Shown: piece by piece, positions 42,382 through 50,419 of the stretch
Layout: the number at the start of each line of letters is the position of its first letter
Position numbering within the stretch: position 1 is the stretch's first letter
Origin: Scatomonas sp963928055
Lineage (GTDB): Bacteria; Bacillota; Clostridia; Lachnospirales; Lachnospiraceae
Length of the DNA stretch: 64,000 nucleotides
Direction: 5' to 3'
NCBI GenBank assembly: GCA_963928055.1
Contig: CAWVDN010000001.1
Span: 1,054,001-1,118,000 of the forward strand
Notes under the pieces: model-generated
Database searches by the model: none
What the model saw: only the letters and a program-made list of their open reading frames with translations
Told to the model about the DNA's origin: nothing
Translations under genes and position numbers: made by a program

Positions 42382-42825
42382 CAGATTTTTTCCTGTGATC
42401 CTGCCTTCCGGCTGTCCAGATAACTCTGCAGGATAAAGACCGCGGCCAGAGAATCCACATACTGTTTTTTCTCCGCGCCCCTGACCCCTGCCTCCCGCAG
42501 GACCCGGTGGGCTTCCACCGTCGTCAGACGCTCATCCCACATAACAACATCCAGACCTGTCCTTTTTTTTAGGATCTCCTGAAATTCCAGAGATTTTACA
42601 GCCCTGTCTCCTATGTCATTATTCATGTGCTTCGGCAGTCCCCAGCACCAGCAGCTCCACCTGATACTCCTCGATCAATTCCTCCAGCCTGGCCAGGGTC
42701 TGCCTCAGTTTATTCTCCGACTTCCGGCGGATGATCTCCACACTCTGGGCTGTCAGGCCCAGGGGGTCGCTGACCGCTACCCCTACGGTCCGGGAGCCGT
42801 AATCCAAACCTAAAATACGCTTCAT
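42381..42825 (-). pseudogene. ruvX: RuvX/YqgF Holliday-junction resolvase-like gene, frameshifted
   Basis: Two adjoining frames together form one RuvX. The first (42619-42825) begins MKRILGLDYGSRTVGVAVSD and reaches ELLVLG; the second (42381-42626) continues HMNNDIGDRAVKSLEFQEIL, WDERLTTVEAHRVL and KKQYVDSLAAVFILQSYL. Deleting one G from the G4 run (C4 at 42640-42643 on the plus strand) gives LVLGLPKHMNNDIG, exactly the family join, and a 147-residue protein. RuvX is an RNase H-fold nuclease linked to 16S rRNA 5' maturation. Conservation of both halves suggests a sequencing error or very recent mutation. Confidence 0.88.
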
Positions 42826-43094
42826 TCCGATGCTTTCCAGGATTCGTTCCTGATGTATTCCTTCAGGAGTTCCTCCACAACCTCGTCCCGCTCCACTTTC
42901 ATGATCTGGCTGCGGGCGCCCTTGTGGCTGGTAATATATGTCGGATCTCCGGACATGATATAACCAACGATCTGGTTGACAGGATTGTATCCTTTTTCCT
43001 CCATTGCGTGGTACACAACGTCCAAAACTTTCTTCACCTGTATCTCCGGCTCGCTTTTCACTTTGAAAAATTGTGTATTGCTTAAATCTGCCAT
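42822..43094 (-). CDS. IreB family regulatory phosphoprotein (UPF0297)
   Basis: A 90-residue protein with the family motif NTQFFKVKSEPEIQVKKVL and NQIVGYIMSGDPTYITSHKGAR. In Enterococcus IreB is phosphorylated by the kinase IreK and affects cephalosporin tolerance. The stop overlaps the ruvX start by four bases. It is the first gene of the ireB-ruvX-DUF1292-rnj cluster. Confidence 0.92.
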   Translation of the reverse strand: MADLSNTQFFKVKSEPEIQVKKVLDVVYHAMEEKGYNPVNQIVGYIMSGDPTYITSHKGARSQIMKVERDEVVEELLKEYIRNESWKASE

Positions 43095-43126
43095 TCTTTC
43101 ACGTCCTTCAATTTAATATCTATTCT

Positions 43127-43155
43127 ATTCTAATATAGTTTCTCCAAAATAGCAA
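43127..43155 (-). promoter_or_regulatory. Promoter of the ireB-ruvX cluster
   Basis: TTGCTA (43155-43150) and TAGAAT (43132-43127), 17-bp spacer, about 32 bp before the ireB ATG. Confidence 0.65.
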
Positions 43156-43163
43156 TAAGTTTA

Positions 43164-44465
43164 TCATCTGCACAGCAGAAATTCTCCCCCGCGTACTTCC
43201 CGGGGACAGACTGTCCGCAGGGTGTTGCCCAGCTCCTGATCGGAGATCAGCACCACCTTCCGGTATTCTCTGGTATAGCCTGCCCAGGCTCTCCGGCCTT
43301 CCAGTTCCGTCTCTTCCTCCAGCAGGACTTCCGTCTCCTTTCCCAGGGCTCTGGACAGATATTCCGCCCTCTTTCTGCGGTCCAGCTCCAGCAGCACATG
43401 GCTTCTCTGTTTTTTTACGGCTTCCGGCAGCTGCCCGTCCATAGCGGCTGCCCTGGTCCCCTCCCTGCGGGAGTAGGGGAAAACATGGGTCTCAAAAAAA
43501 GAGACCTTTTCCACAAATTCCGCGGACTCCCGAAAATCCTCCTCGGTCTCCCCGGGGAACCCGGTGATGATGTCTGTCGTCAGAGCCGGATCTTCAAAAT
43601 ACTTTCTCAGGATCCCGCAGCGCTCCAGATATTCCCCGCTGGTGTACCGGCGGTTCATATGTTTCAGCGTCCTGTCGCAGCCGCTCTGGAGGGAAAGGTG
43701 AAAATGCGGGCACACCTTGGGCATGGATGCCAGCCCCGCGGCAAACTCCTCCGTAATGATCCCGGGTTCCAGGGAACCCAGGCGGATCCTGGCGATCCCC
43801 TCCACCGGGTGCAGGAGCCGGATCAGGTCCAGCAGACCCGTGTCTCCTTCCAGATCTGTCCCGTAAGAGCTGAGATGGATCCCGGAAAGAACGATCTCCC
43901 GGCATCCGGAGGAAGCCAGCTTGCGCACCTCCTCCAGAACATCCTCCGGCCGGCGGCTGCGGACTCTTCCCCTGGCGTAGGGGATAATGCAGTAGCTGCA
44001 GAACTGGTTGCAGCCGTCCTGGACTTTTAAGAATGCCCTGGTATGTTCCTCTGTCTTCTCAATAGACAAAGGTTCATAGATCTTTTCACGGCTTATGTCC
44101 GTAAGAACAGATTTTTTCTGCTCCCTGTATTTCTCCAGCAGTTCCGGCAGTTCCGCCTTGCGGCTGTTGCCCACCACCAGATCGATCATGGGATCCTGCT
44201 CCAGCTCCCTGCCCCGGACCTGGGCGTAACAGCCCACGGCCGCCACCACGGCCGCCGGGTTCATCTTCCTGGCCCGGTGCAGCATCTGCCTGGATTTCCG
44301 GTCCGCGATATTGGTCACTGTACACGTATTGATGATATAAACATCCGCTCCGGGCTCGAAGGGAACGATCTCATAGCCGCTTTTTTCCAGGATTTGCTCC
44401 ATGGCTTCCAGCTCGTAAGCGTTTACTTTACAACCCAGATTATGCAGCGCCGCTTTTTTACTCAT
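43164..44465 (-). CDS. mtaB: tRNA t6A37 methylthiotransferase MtaB
   Basis: A 433-residue radical SAM methylthiotransferase that makes ms2t6A37. The N-terminal UPF0004 domain has three cluster cysteines (LHNLGCKVNAYE, INTCTVTNIADRKSR, AVGCYAQ). The radical SAM motif is QDGCNQFCSYCIIPYARG. TRAM-like C-terminal part EVLLEEETELEGRRAWAGYT. It joins TrmO and TrmR/TrhP as tRNA anticodon-loop modifiers in this window. Confidence 0.93.
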   Translation of the reverse strand: MSKKAALHNLGCKVNAYELEAMEQILEKSGYEIVPFEPGADVYIINTCTVTNIADRKSRQMLHRARKMNPAAVVAAVGCYAQVRGRELEQDPMIDLVVGNSRKAELPELLEKYREQKKSVLTDISREKIYEPLSIEKTEEHTRAFLKVQDGCNQFCSYCIIPYARGRVRSRRPEDVLEEVRKLASSGCREIVLSGIHLSSYGTDLEGDTGLLDLIRLLHPVEGIARIRLGSLEPGIITEEFAAGLASMPKVCPHFHLSLQSGCDRTLKHMNRRYTSGEYLERCGILRKYFEDPALTTDIITGFPGETEEDFRESAEFVEKVSFFETHVFPYSRREGTRAAAMDGQLPEAVKKQRSHVLLELDRRKRAEYLSRALGKETEVLLEEETELEGRRAWAGYTREYRKVVLISDQELGNTLRTVCPREVRGGEFLLCR

Positions 44466-44502
44466 TTTTTACACTCCTGTCCAATTTTTTCCTATGTAAT
44501 CC

Positions 44503-44531
44503 TTGACTTTTCCCTCTACAAAAGGTAATAT
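44503..44531 (+). promoter_or_regulatory. Promoter of the HPr-like gene
   Basis: TTGACT (44503-44508) and TAATAT (44526-44531), 17-bp spacer, plus strand; GGAGG stands 9 bp before the ATG. Confidence 0.75.
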
Positions 44532-44579
44532 GAGCCTGTATAAACATGATACAAAAAAAATACAGGGAGGATTTGGAAA

Positions 44580-44813
44580 ATGAAAACTGTCAGCATTTCA
44601 CTTAATTCTATTGACAAGGTGAAATCCTTTGTAAACGACATTTCTAAATTTGATTTCGATTTTGATCTGGTATCCGGCAGATATGTGATCGATGCCAAAT
44701 CTATTATGGGAATCTTCAGCCTGGATCTCTCCAAGGCCATCGAGCTCAACATCCATGCGGAAGGCGAGTCTCTGGACAACGTAATGAAGGTGCTGCAGCC
44801 GTATCTGGTGTAA
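44580..44813 (+). CDS. HPr-like protein lacking the His15 site (Crh-like)
   Basis: A 77-residue HPr-fold protein. The regulatory serine segment is well kept: DAKSIMGIFSLDLSKAIEL, like the KSIMG(V/L)MSL of HPr and Crh around Ser46. The phosphotransfer histidine loop (GxHARPA) is replaced by SIDKVKSF, so it cannot take phosphate from enzyme I. In B. subtilis, Crh has this combination and works with CcpA in carbon catabolite repression. Here the same role is inference. It is monocistronic with its own promoter and terminator. Confidence 0.8.
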   Translation: MKTVSISLNSIDKVKSFVNDISKFDFDFDLVSGRYVIDAKSIMGIFSLDLSKAIELNIHAEGESLDNVMKVLQPYLV

Positions 44814-44853
44814 CACGTTCTGCTTTTGACTCTATGGAATACGACTGAAAACC

Positions 44854-44884
44854 CGGCGCGGAGGCACTGCCTCCGTGCCGTTTT
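44854..44884 (+). terminator. Terminator after the HPr-like gene, likely bidirectional
   Basis: CGGCGCGGAGGCA and TGCCTCCGTGCCG form a 13-bp stem (one G-U) followed by TTTT; on the minus strand GGGTTTTC follows, so it may also end the thiI operon. Confidence 0.85.
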
Positions 44885-44916
44885 CGTTGCCGCGGCGGGG
44901 GACCGCCTTCGGAATT

Positions 44917-46098
44917 CTACGCTTCGATCTCCAGCACCTCTGTGGTGCGGATCGCCTCTTCCATAAGATCCTCGATGACATCCGCCAGTTTTTCCTCGGA
45001 ATGGCGGATCGTTCTCAGATTGGGTTTGGTCACCGGATGCTTGGCCACGAAAATGGTGCAGCAGTCCTCGTAGGGCAGCACAGAAGTCTCATAGGTGCCG
45101 ATTTTCAGGGAAATATCCACGATCTCCTGCTTGTCAAAACCGATCAGCGGCCGGAATACCGGCAGGGTACATACTTCATTGGTGCAGGCCAGGCTGTGGA
45201 CGGTCTGGCTGGCCACCTGGCCGATGCTCTCTCCTGTGATCAGCGCCAGGGAACCATCCTGCTCCGCCATCTTTTCCGCGATCTTCATCATATACCGGCG
45301 CATAATGATGGTCAGCTCATCATGGGGGCATTTCTCATAGATGGCCATCTGGATATCCGTAAAGTTTACCACATGCAGACGGATGGGACCGCTGTAGCGG
45401 GCCACCAGCCGGGCCAGATCCACCACCTTCTGCTTTGCCCGGTCGCTGGTGTAGGGGGGCGCGTGGAAATACACCGCGTCGATCTTTACGCCTCGCTTGG
45501 CGATCATGTAGCCGGCCACCGGGGAGTCGATGCCGCCGGACAGCAGCAGCATGGCGCTGCCGTTGGTGCCCACCGGCATTCCCCCCGGGCCCGGGATCTC
45601 CTCGGAATAAATATAGATCTTCTGCCGTACCTCCACCGTCAGCAGGATATCCGGATGATGCACATCTACCTGCATGCCGGGGCAGGCCTCCAGCACAGCG
45701 CCTCCCAGCTCCCGGTTCAGTTCCATGGAATCCATGGGATAACTTTTCCTGGCCCGGCGGGCGTGGATCTTAAACGTCTTCCGGCAATCCGGATATACTT
45801 CTTTTACGTAGTTTACCACATCCTCCGCCAGTTTTTCATATCCCTGGTCTTCGGCCATGACCACCGGACAGATGGCCGCGATGCCGAAAACTCTTTTCAG
45901 GGCTTCCACGGTTTCTTCAAAATCATATCCGCTCCGGGGAAAGGCGTAGATCCGCCCCTGCTCCTTTGACACCTGAAAATCTCCCTCGACCTGTTTCAGC
46001 GCCCGGCGGATGTGCTCCACCAGAGCATCCTCGAACAGATATCTGTTTTTTCCTTTAATTCCAATTTCCGCGTATTTGATCAGAAATGCGTGATACAT
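44917..46098 (-). CDS. thiI: tRNA 4-thiouridine synthase ThiI
   Basis: A 393-residue enzyme with NFLD-THUMP domains (residues about 1-165) and a PP-loop adenylation domain, MLLLSGGIDSPVAGYMIAKRG. It adds sulfur to U8 of tRNA and can feed thiazole synthesis. The C-terminal rhodanese domain of the E. coli enzyme is absent, as is common in Firmicutes. The partner sulfur donor, a cysteine desulfurase, lies directly upstream (NifZ-like pairing in B. subtilis). Confidence 0.95.
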   Translation of the reverse strand: MYHAFLIKYAEIGIKGKNRYLFEDALVEHIRRALKQVEGDFQVSKEQGRIYAFPRSGYDFEETVEALKRVFGIAAICPVVMAEDQGYEKLAEDVVNYVKEVYPDCRKTFKIHARRARKSYPMDSMELNRELGGAVLEACPGMQVDVHHPDILLTVEVRQKIYIYSEEIPGPGGMPVGTNGSAMLLLSGGIDSPVAGYMIAKRGVKIDAVYFHAPPYTSDRAKQKVVDLARLVARYSGPIRLHVVNFTDIQMAIYEKCPHDELTIIMRRYMMKIAEKMAEQDGSLALITGESIGQVASQTVHSLACTNEVCTLPVFRPLIGFDKQEIVDISLKIGTYETSVLPYEDCCTIFVAKHPVTKPNLRTIRHSEEKLADVIEDLMEEAIRTTEVLEIEA

Positions 46099-46114
46099 AT
46101 GATTCTCCTTCTCT

Positions 46115-47269
46115 TTACCGTCTGGTAAACCGGCGCAGCATGGGCAGCAGGACGCCCAGGGTTTCCAGGGTGTATTCGATCTCCTCCGGTCCCGTCTCCT
46201 CTCCCAGGCTGAATCGCACTGCCGATTCCAATTCCTCCCGGCGGCAGCCGATGGCTGTCAGGGTGGGACTGTTTCCCCGCTTGTGGCTGGAGCAGGCGCT
46301 GCCGGCAGAGACATAGATCCCCCGGTCTTCCAGGGCGTGAAGCAGGACTTCGCTGCGGACCCCCAGGAAAGAAGCGTTGAGGATATGGGGCGCGCCCTCT
46401 TCGGGAGCCGGGCCGTGGATGACGGTATTTCCCAGGGTCCTCAGCCCTTCTGCCAGCTTTCTTTTCATGGCCCGCATATGTTCTGTCTTCTGCTCCAGAT
46501 CCTCATAGGCGATCCTGGCCGCCTCCCCCAGACCGGCGATCCCCGGCACGTTGTCCGTGCCGGAACGCATGCCGTTCTGCTGGCCGCCTCCCAGGATCAG
46601 GGGCTGCAGCCGCGCCTTCCCGCCTACATAAAGAAATCCCACACCCTTGGGACCGTGGATCTTGTGGCCGCTGGCCGACAGCAGATCGATACGCGTCCGC
46701 CGGGGATAGATCCGGTATTTTCCGAACGCCTGGATGGCGTCCACATGAAAATAGGCCTGAGGGCACTTTTCCTGAATAAGAGCGCCGATCTCCTCTATAG
46801 GTTCCACTGTGCCGATCTCATTGTTCACATACATGACAGATACCAGGATCGTATCCGGAGTCAGGGCTTCTTCCAGCGCGGGCAGCTGCACCGCTCCTTC
46901 CTCGTCCACGGGGAGTCTTACCACTTCAAAGCCCTGTTCTTCCAGAAAGGCCGCCGGCGCGGACACCGCCGCGTGCTCCACCTGGGAAATGATGATCCTG
47001 TTTCCCCGGCGGCGTCCTGCCATAGCGGCTCCGATCAGAGCCCAGTTGTTGGATTCCGTTCCGCCGGAGGTAAAAAAGATCTCCTTCTCCTGAACCTTCA
47101 GGATCCCGGCCAGGATCCGGGACGCTTCCCGCAGATAGGCTTCCGCCTCCACTCCCTTCCGGTGCATGGAAGAGGGATTCCCGTAATCTTCCATCATGGT
47201 CTTTATGACTATATCCCGCACTTCCGGATAACACCGTGTGGTGGCGGAATGATCTAAATATACTTCCAT
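46115..47269 (-). CDS. Cysteine desulfurase (NifS/IscS-like)
   Basis: A 384-residue class V PLP aminotransferase-fold enzyme that releases sulfur from cysteine. It begins VYLDHSATTRCYPEV; FFTSGGTESNNWALIG binds PLP; the Schiff-base Lys is in SASGHKIHGPKGVGF; the persulfide Cys is in VSAGSACSSHKRG. It lies 17 bp upstream of thiI, so its main role is probably s4U synthesis. Confidence 0.95.
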   Translation of the reverse strand: MEVYLDHSATTRCYPEVRDIVIKTMMEDYGNPSSMHRKGVEAEAYLREASRILAGILKVQEKEIFFTSGGTESNNWALIGAAMAGRRRGNRIIISQVEHAAVSAPAAFLEEQGFEVVRLPVDEEGAVQLPALEEALTPDTILVSVMYVNNEIGTVEPIEEIGALIQEKCPQAYFHVDAIQAFGKYRIYPRRTRIDLLSASGHKIHGPKGVGFLYVGGKARLQPLILGGGQQNGMRSGTDNVPGIAGLGEAARIAYEDLEQKTEHMRAMKRKLAEGLRTLGNTVIHGPAPEEGAPHILNASFLGVRSEVLLHALEDRGIYVSAGSACSSHKRGNSPTLTAIGCRREELESAVRFSLGEETGPEEIEYTLETLGVLLPMLRRFTRR

Positions 47270-47281
47270 CTGTTCCTCCTG

Positions 47282-48031
47282 TCAGCCCTGCTGATCCTGT
47301 TCCAGCAGATACATTAAAATGGAAAGAACGGCAAGTCCTGCCGTCTCTGTCCGCAGGATCCTTTTTCCCAGGGTGATAGGTTCAAACCCCGCCTCCCGGG
47401 CCTGCCGCACTTCCTTTTCCTCAAAACCGCCCTCCGGCCCGATGAGGACCCCCACGGAATCTCCGGGAGCAATGGCGTTCAGGATCTTCCGGGAACCGTT
47501 CATGCCGTCCGCCCGCTCATAGGGGATCAGCCGCGTATCCAGGGCGCCGCCCTGCTGCAGGGCCTCCCGGAAACTGCAGACCGGGGCCACCTCCGGCTGG
47601 ATCATGCGCTTGGACTGCTTGGCGGCGCCGGCCGCCACGGAATTCCAGCGGGCAGTTTTGGCCGCTGCCTTCTTCTGGTCCAGCTTCACCACGCACCTGG
47701 CGGAAGCAGTGGGAATGATCCGGTAAACCCCCAGTTCCACGGCTTTCTGGATGATCCACTCCATTTTATCTCCTTTGGGAAGGCACTGGAAAAGATAGAT
47801 TTTTGAGGGCAGCTCCTTGCCCGGTTTCTGGGCGTCCAGGATCTCTGCCAACACCTCCTGCTCCTGCAGGGAAATCAGCCGGCAGGTGTATTCCCATTCA
47901 TCCCCGCAGCTGACCAGGATCTCCTCTCCCGGCCGCATGCGGAGCACATGGCAGATATGGTGCACATCTTCTCCCGTGATCCGCGCCAAGCCTTCTCCCA
48001 GCTGTTCCGGTTTCACAAAAAAACGGTACAT
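47282..48031 (-). CDS. rsmE: 16S rRNA m3U1498 methyltransferase
   Basis: A 249-residue SPOUT-class methyltransferase. The N-terminal PUA-like part starts RFFVKPEQLGEGLARITGED; the knot contains GVLIGPEGGFEEKEV and LGKRILRTETAGLAVLSIL. It follows prmA by 13 bp, the usual Firmicutes order after dnaJ. Confidence 0.96.
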   Translation of the reverse strand: MYRFFVKPEQLGEGLARITGEDVHHICHVLRMRPGEEILVSCGDEWEYTCRLISLQEQEVLAEILDAQKPGKELPSKIYLFQCLPKGDKMEWIIQKAVELGVYRIIPTASARCVVKLDQKKAAAKTARWNSVAAGAAKQSKRMIQPEVAPVCSFREALQQGGALDTRLIPYERADGMNGSRKILNAIAPGDSVGVLIGPEGGFEEKEVRQAREAGFEPITLGKRILRTETAGLAVLSILMYLLEQDQQG

Positions 48032-48044
48032 GCCTTACTCCTTC

Positions 48045-48995
48045 TTATTTCTGAGCAGTAATGGAAACCCATTCCCCCTGACGGGTGATCTCCAGCACCC
48101 GCAGGCCCGCGGCTTCCACAGCCTCGCGGACTTCCCGCTCTTTGACATCCAGGATCCCGGAGGTGATATAGATCCCGCCGGGCTTCAGATGTTCCTTCAC
48201 TACCGGCGTCAGCGGGATCAGCACGTCCGCCAGGATATTGGCGGTAACCAGATCGTAGGTTTCTCTGCCGGCCGCTTCCTGTACCTTCTCATCATCAATA
48301 AGATTTCCGATGAGCATGGTAAAATCTTCATTCCGTATGCCGTTGGCCGCCTTGTTATCCTCCACCGCGGGCACGGCGCAGGGATCCAGATCCGTTCCCA
48401 GCGCGTGTCCGGCTCCCAGCTTCAGCGCTATGATCGAAAGGATCCCGCTGCCGGTGCCTACGTCCAGCAGCTCCATTCCCGGCTTCACATATTTTTTCAG
48501 CTGACGGATGCAGAGCTGCGTAGTCTCATGCATTCCCGTGCCGAAGGCCGTTCCCGGATCGATGTGGAGGATCATCTTATCCTTATCCTCCTCTTTGACT
48601 TCTTCCCAGGAGGGGATGATCAGGATATCGTCCACATAAAACTGCTTGAAATACTGTTTCCAGTTATTGATCCAGTCTTTATCCTCTGTCTCGGAGGCGG
48701 CAATGGTTCCCTCTCCGATATCCAGAAAAGCCCGCAGATCCTCCAGCTCCTCCCGGACTCTTCGCAGCACGGCCGGATTATCCTCCTCCGGCTCCAGATA
48801 AAAGCTGACGTAAGCGATCCCGTCGTCCTCCGGGAGCTCCGGCAGGATATCTACGAACATCTGCTCTTTTTCCTGCTCCGTCAGGGGCTGCTTATCCTGG
48901 ATCTCCACTCCCTGGACACCGATCTCCGCCAGGGTGGCGCTGATGATATCCTCCGCTCCGCTTACTGTTTTAATGGTATATTTATTCCACTTCAT
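48045..48995 (-). CDS. prmA: Ribosomal protein L11 methyltransferase
   Basis: A 316-residue enzyme. The N-terminal substrate-recognition domain starts NKYTIKTVSGAEDIISATL. The catalytic part has DPGTAFGTGMHETTQLCI, LLDVGTGSGILSI and LVTANILADVLIPL. It trimethylates ribosomal protein L11. The ATG at 48995 has AAGGAGGA upstream; the longer frame is rejected. Confidence 0.96.
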   Translation of the reverse strand: MKWNKYTIKTVSGAEDIISATLAEIGVQGVEIQDKQPLTEQEKEQMFVDILPELPEDDGIAYVSFYLEPEEDNPAVLRRVREELEDLRAFLDIGEGTIAASETEDKDWINNWKQYFKQFYVDDILIIPSWEEVKEEDKDKMILHIDPGTAFGTGMHETTQLCIRQLKKYVKPGMELLDVGTGSGILSIIALKLGAGHALGTDLDPCAVPAVEDNKAANGIRNEDFTMLIGNLIDDEKVQEAAGRETYDLVTANILADVLIPLTPVVKEHLKPGGIYITSGILDVKEREVREAVEAAGLRVLEITRQGEWVSITAQK

Positions 48996-49138
48996 GAACC
49001 TTCCTCCTTGCAGAACAATGGCTGCCGGCAGGGCCATGGCCGCGGCAGACATCCGGACACCTGCTTTTCGCATCCGTTTTATCATACACGAAAACCGCCG
49101 GAATGTAAACCGCAAGAGAAAAAGGAGGCGTCTGAGGT

Positions 49139-50308
49139 TTAATCCTCAAACGCTTCCTTTACTCTGTCCATAAAACCTTTTTTCTTTTTTCCGGTTTTTT
49201 CATTTTTTTCTCCCGCAGGCCGGTTGCCGCAGGCCGCGTCAAATTCCAGCAGCGCGTCTTTGGCTTCCTGGCTCAGCTTGGTGGGCACCTGCACCACCAG
49301 GGTCACGTAATGATCTCCCCGGACGCTGCGGTTCCGCAGGGAGGGAACTCCTTTTTCCTTCAGACGGATGCGGGTGCCGGTCTGGGTGCCGGGTTTGATA
49401 TTGTAGACGACGTCTCCGTCCACTGTCTGGATCTTCAGATCTCCTCCCAGCGCTGCCTGGGCGTAGGTCATGGGCACGGTAGAGAAAATATTCATGCCGT
49501 CTCTCTCAAAGACAGGACTTCCTGCCACCTGCACCTCCACCAGCAGATCGCCCCGGCCGCCGCCGTTTCTTCCCGGCTCTCCCTTTTCCCGGATCCGGAT
49601 ACTCTGTCCGTCATCGATGCCGGCGGGTACCGTGACCTGGATCCGCTTCCTGCTGGAAGTGAAGCCTGTGCCATGGCAGACCGGACATTTCTCTTTGATG
49701 ATCTTTCCGGTACCGCCGCAGTCCGGGCAGGTCTGCACGTTCCGCACCATACCGAACAGAGACTGCTGGGTATACGTCACCTGTCCGGACCCGTGGCATT
49801 TGGAACAAGTCTCCGGAGAAGTGCCTTTTTTCGCCCCGGTGCCTCCGCACTCCGTACAGGGATCCTTCAGCATCAGCTCGATCTCTTTCTCGCAGCCGAA
49901 GACCGCCTCCTCAAAGGAAATGTGGATCACGGCCCGGAGATTGGCTCCTCTCTGGGGACCGTTATTGGCCCGGCGGCTTCTGCCGCCGCCAAACAGATCG
50001 CCGAAGAGATCGCCAAAGATATCGCCCATATCGCCGCCGAAATCAAAGCCTCCGAATCCGCCGGCTCCGGCACCACCGCCCTCGAAGGCCGCGTGGCCGA
50101 ACTGATCATACTGTCTTCTCTTGTCGGGATCGCTCAGGATGGAATATGCTTCTGTGGCTTCCTTAAACTTCGCCTCCGCCTCTTTGTCTCCCGGATTCAT
50201 GTCCGGATGATACTTTTTCGCCAGCTTTCGGTAGGCCTTTTTCAGGGTCGCCTCGTCAGCTCCTCTATCGACTCCAAGGACTTCATAATAATCTCTTTTT
50301 TCAGCCAT
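49139..50308 (-). CDS. dnaJ: Chaperone DnaJ
   Basis: A 389-residue Hsp40. J domain with HPD (KKYHPDMNPGD), Gly/Phe-rich linker (GGFGGFDFGGDMGDIFGDLF), four CxxCxGxG zinc modules (CTECGGTG, CSKCHGSG, CPDCGGTG, CPVCHGTG) and a C-terminal substrate domain. It stimulates DnaK. It is the fourth gene of hrcA-grpE-dnaK-dnaJ. Confidence 0.98.
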   Translation of the reverse strand: MAEKRDYYEVLGVDRGADEATLKKAYRKLAKKYHPDMNPGDKEAEAKFKEATEAYSILSDPDKRRQYDQFGHAAFEGGGAGAGGFGGFDFGGDMGDIFGDLFGDLFGGGRSRRANNGPQRGANLRAVIHISFEEAVFGCEKEIELMLKDPCTECGGTGAKKGTSPETCSKCHGSGQVTYTQQSLFGMVRNVQTCPDCGGTGKIIKEKCPVCHGTGFTSSRKRIQVTVPAGIDDGQSIRIREKGEPGRNGGGRGDLLVEVQVAGSPVFERDGMNIFSTVPMTYAQAALGGDLKIQTVDGDVVYNIKPGTQTGTRIRLKEKGVPSLRNRSVRGDHYVTLVVQVPTKLSQEAKDALLEFDAACGNRPAGEKNEKTGKKKKGFMDRVKEAFED

Positions 50309-50344
50309 AAAATTTACACCTCAACACCGCAACAAGGCTGCTGG

Positions 50345-50361
50345 GGGCGGGCCTCCCGCCC
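50345..50361. repeat. Hairpin between dnaK and dnaJ
   Basis: GGGCGGG and CCCGCCC flank three bases. No U tract follows on the minus strand. It may protect the 3' end of a processed dnaK mRNA rather than stop transcription. Confidence 0.55.
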
Positions 50362-50419
50362 GCCGCCCCGGCAACCTGCTGCTTTTTTTATCCTCCGGAA
50401 GGAGTTCTGTTTTTCAGAT

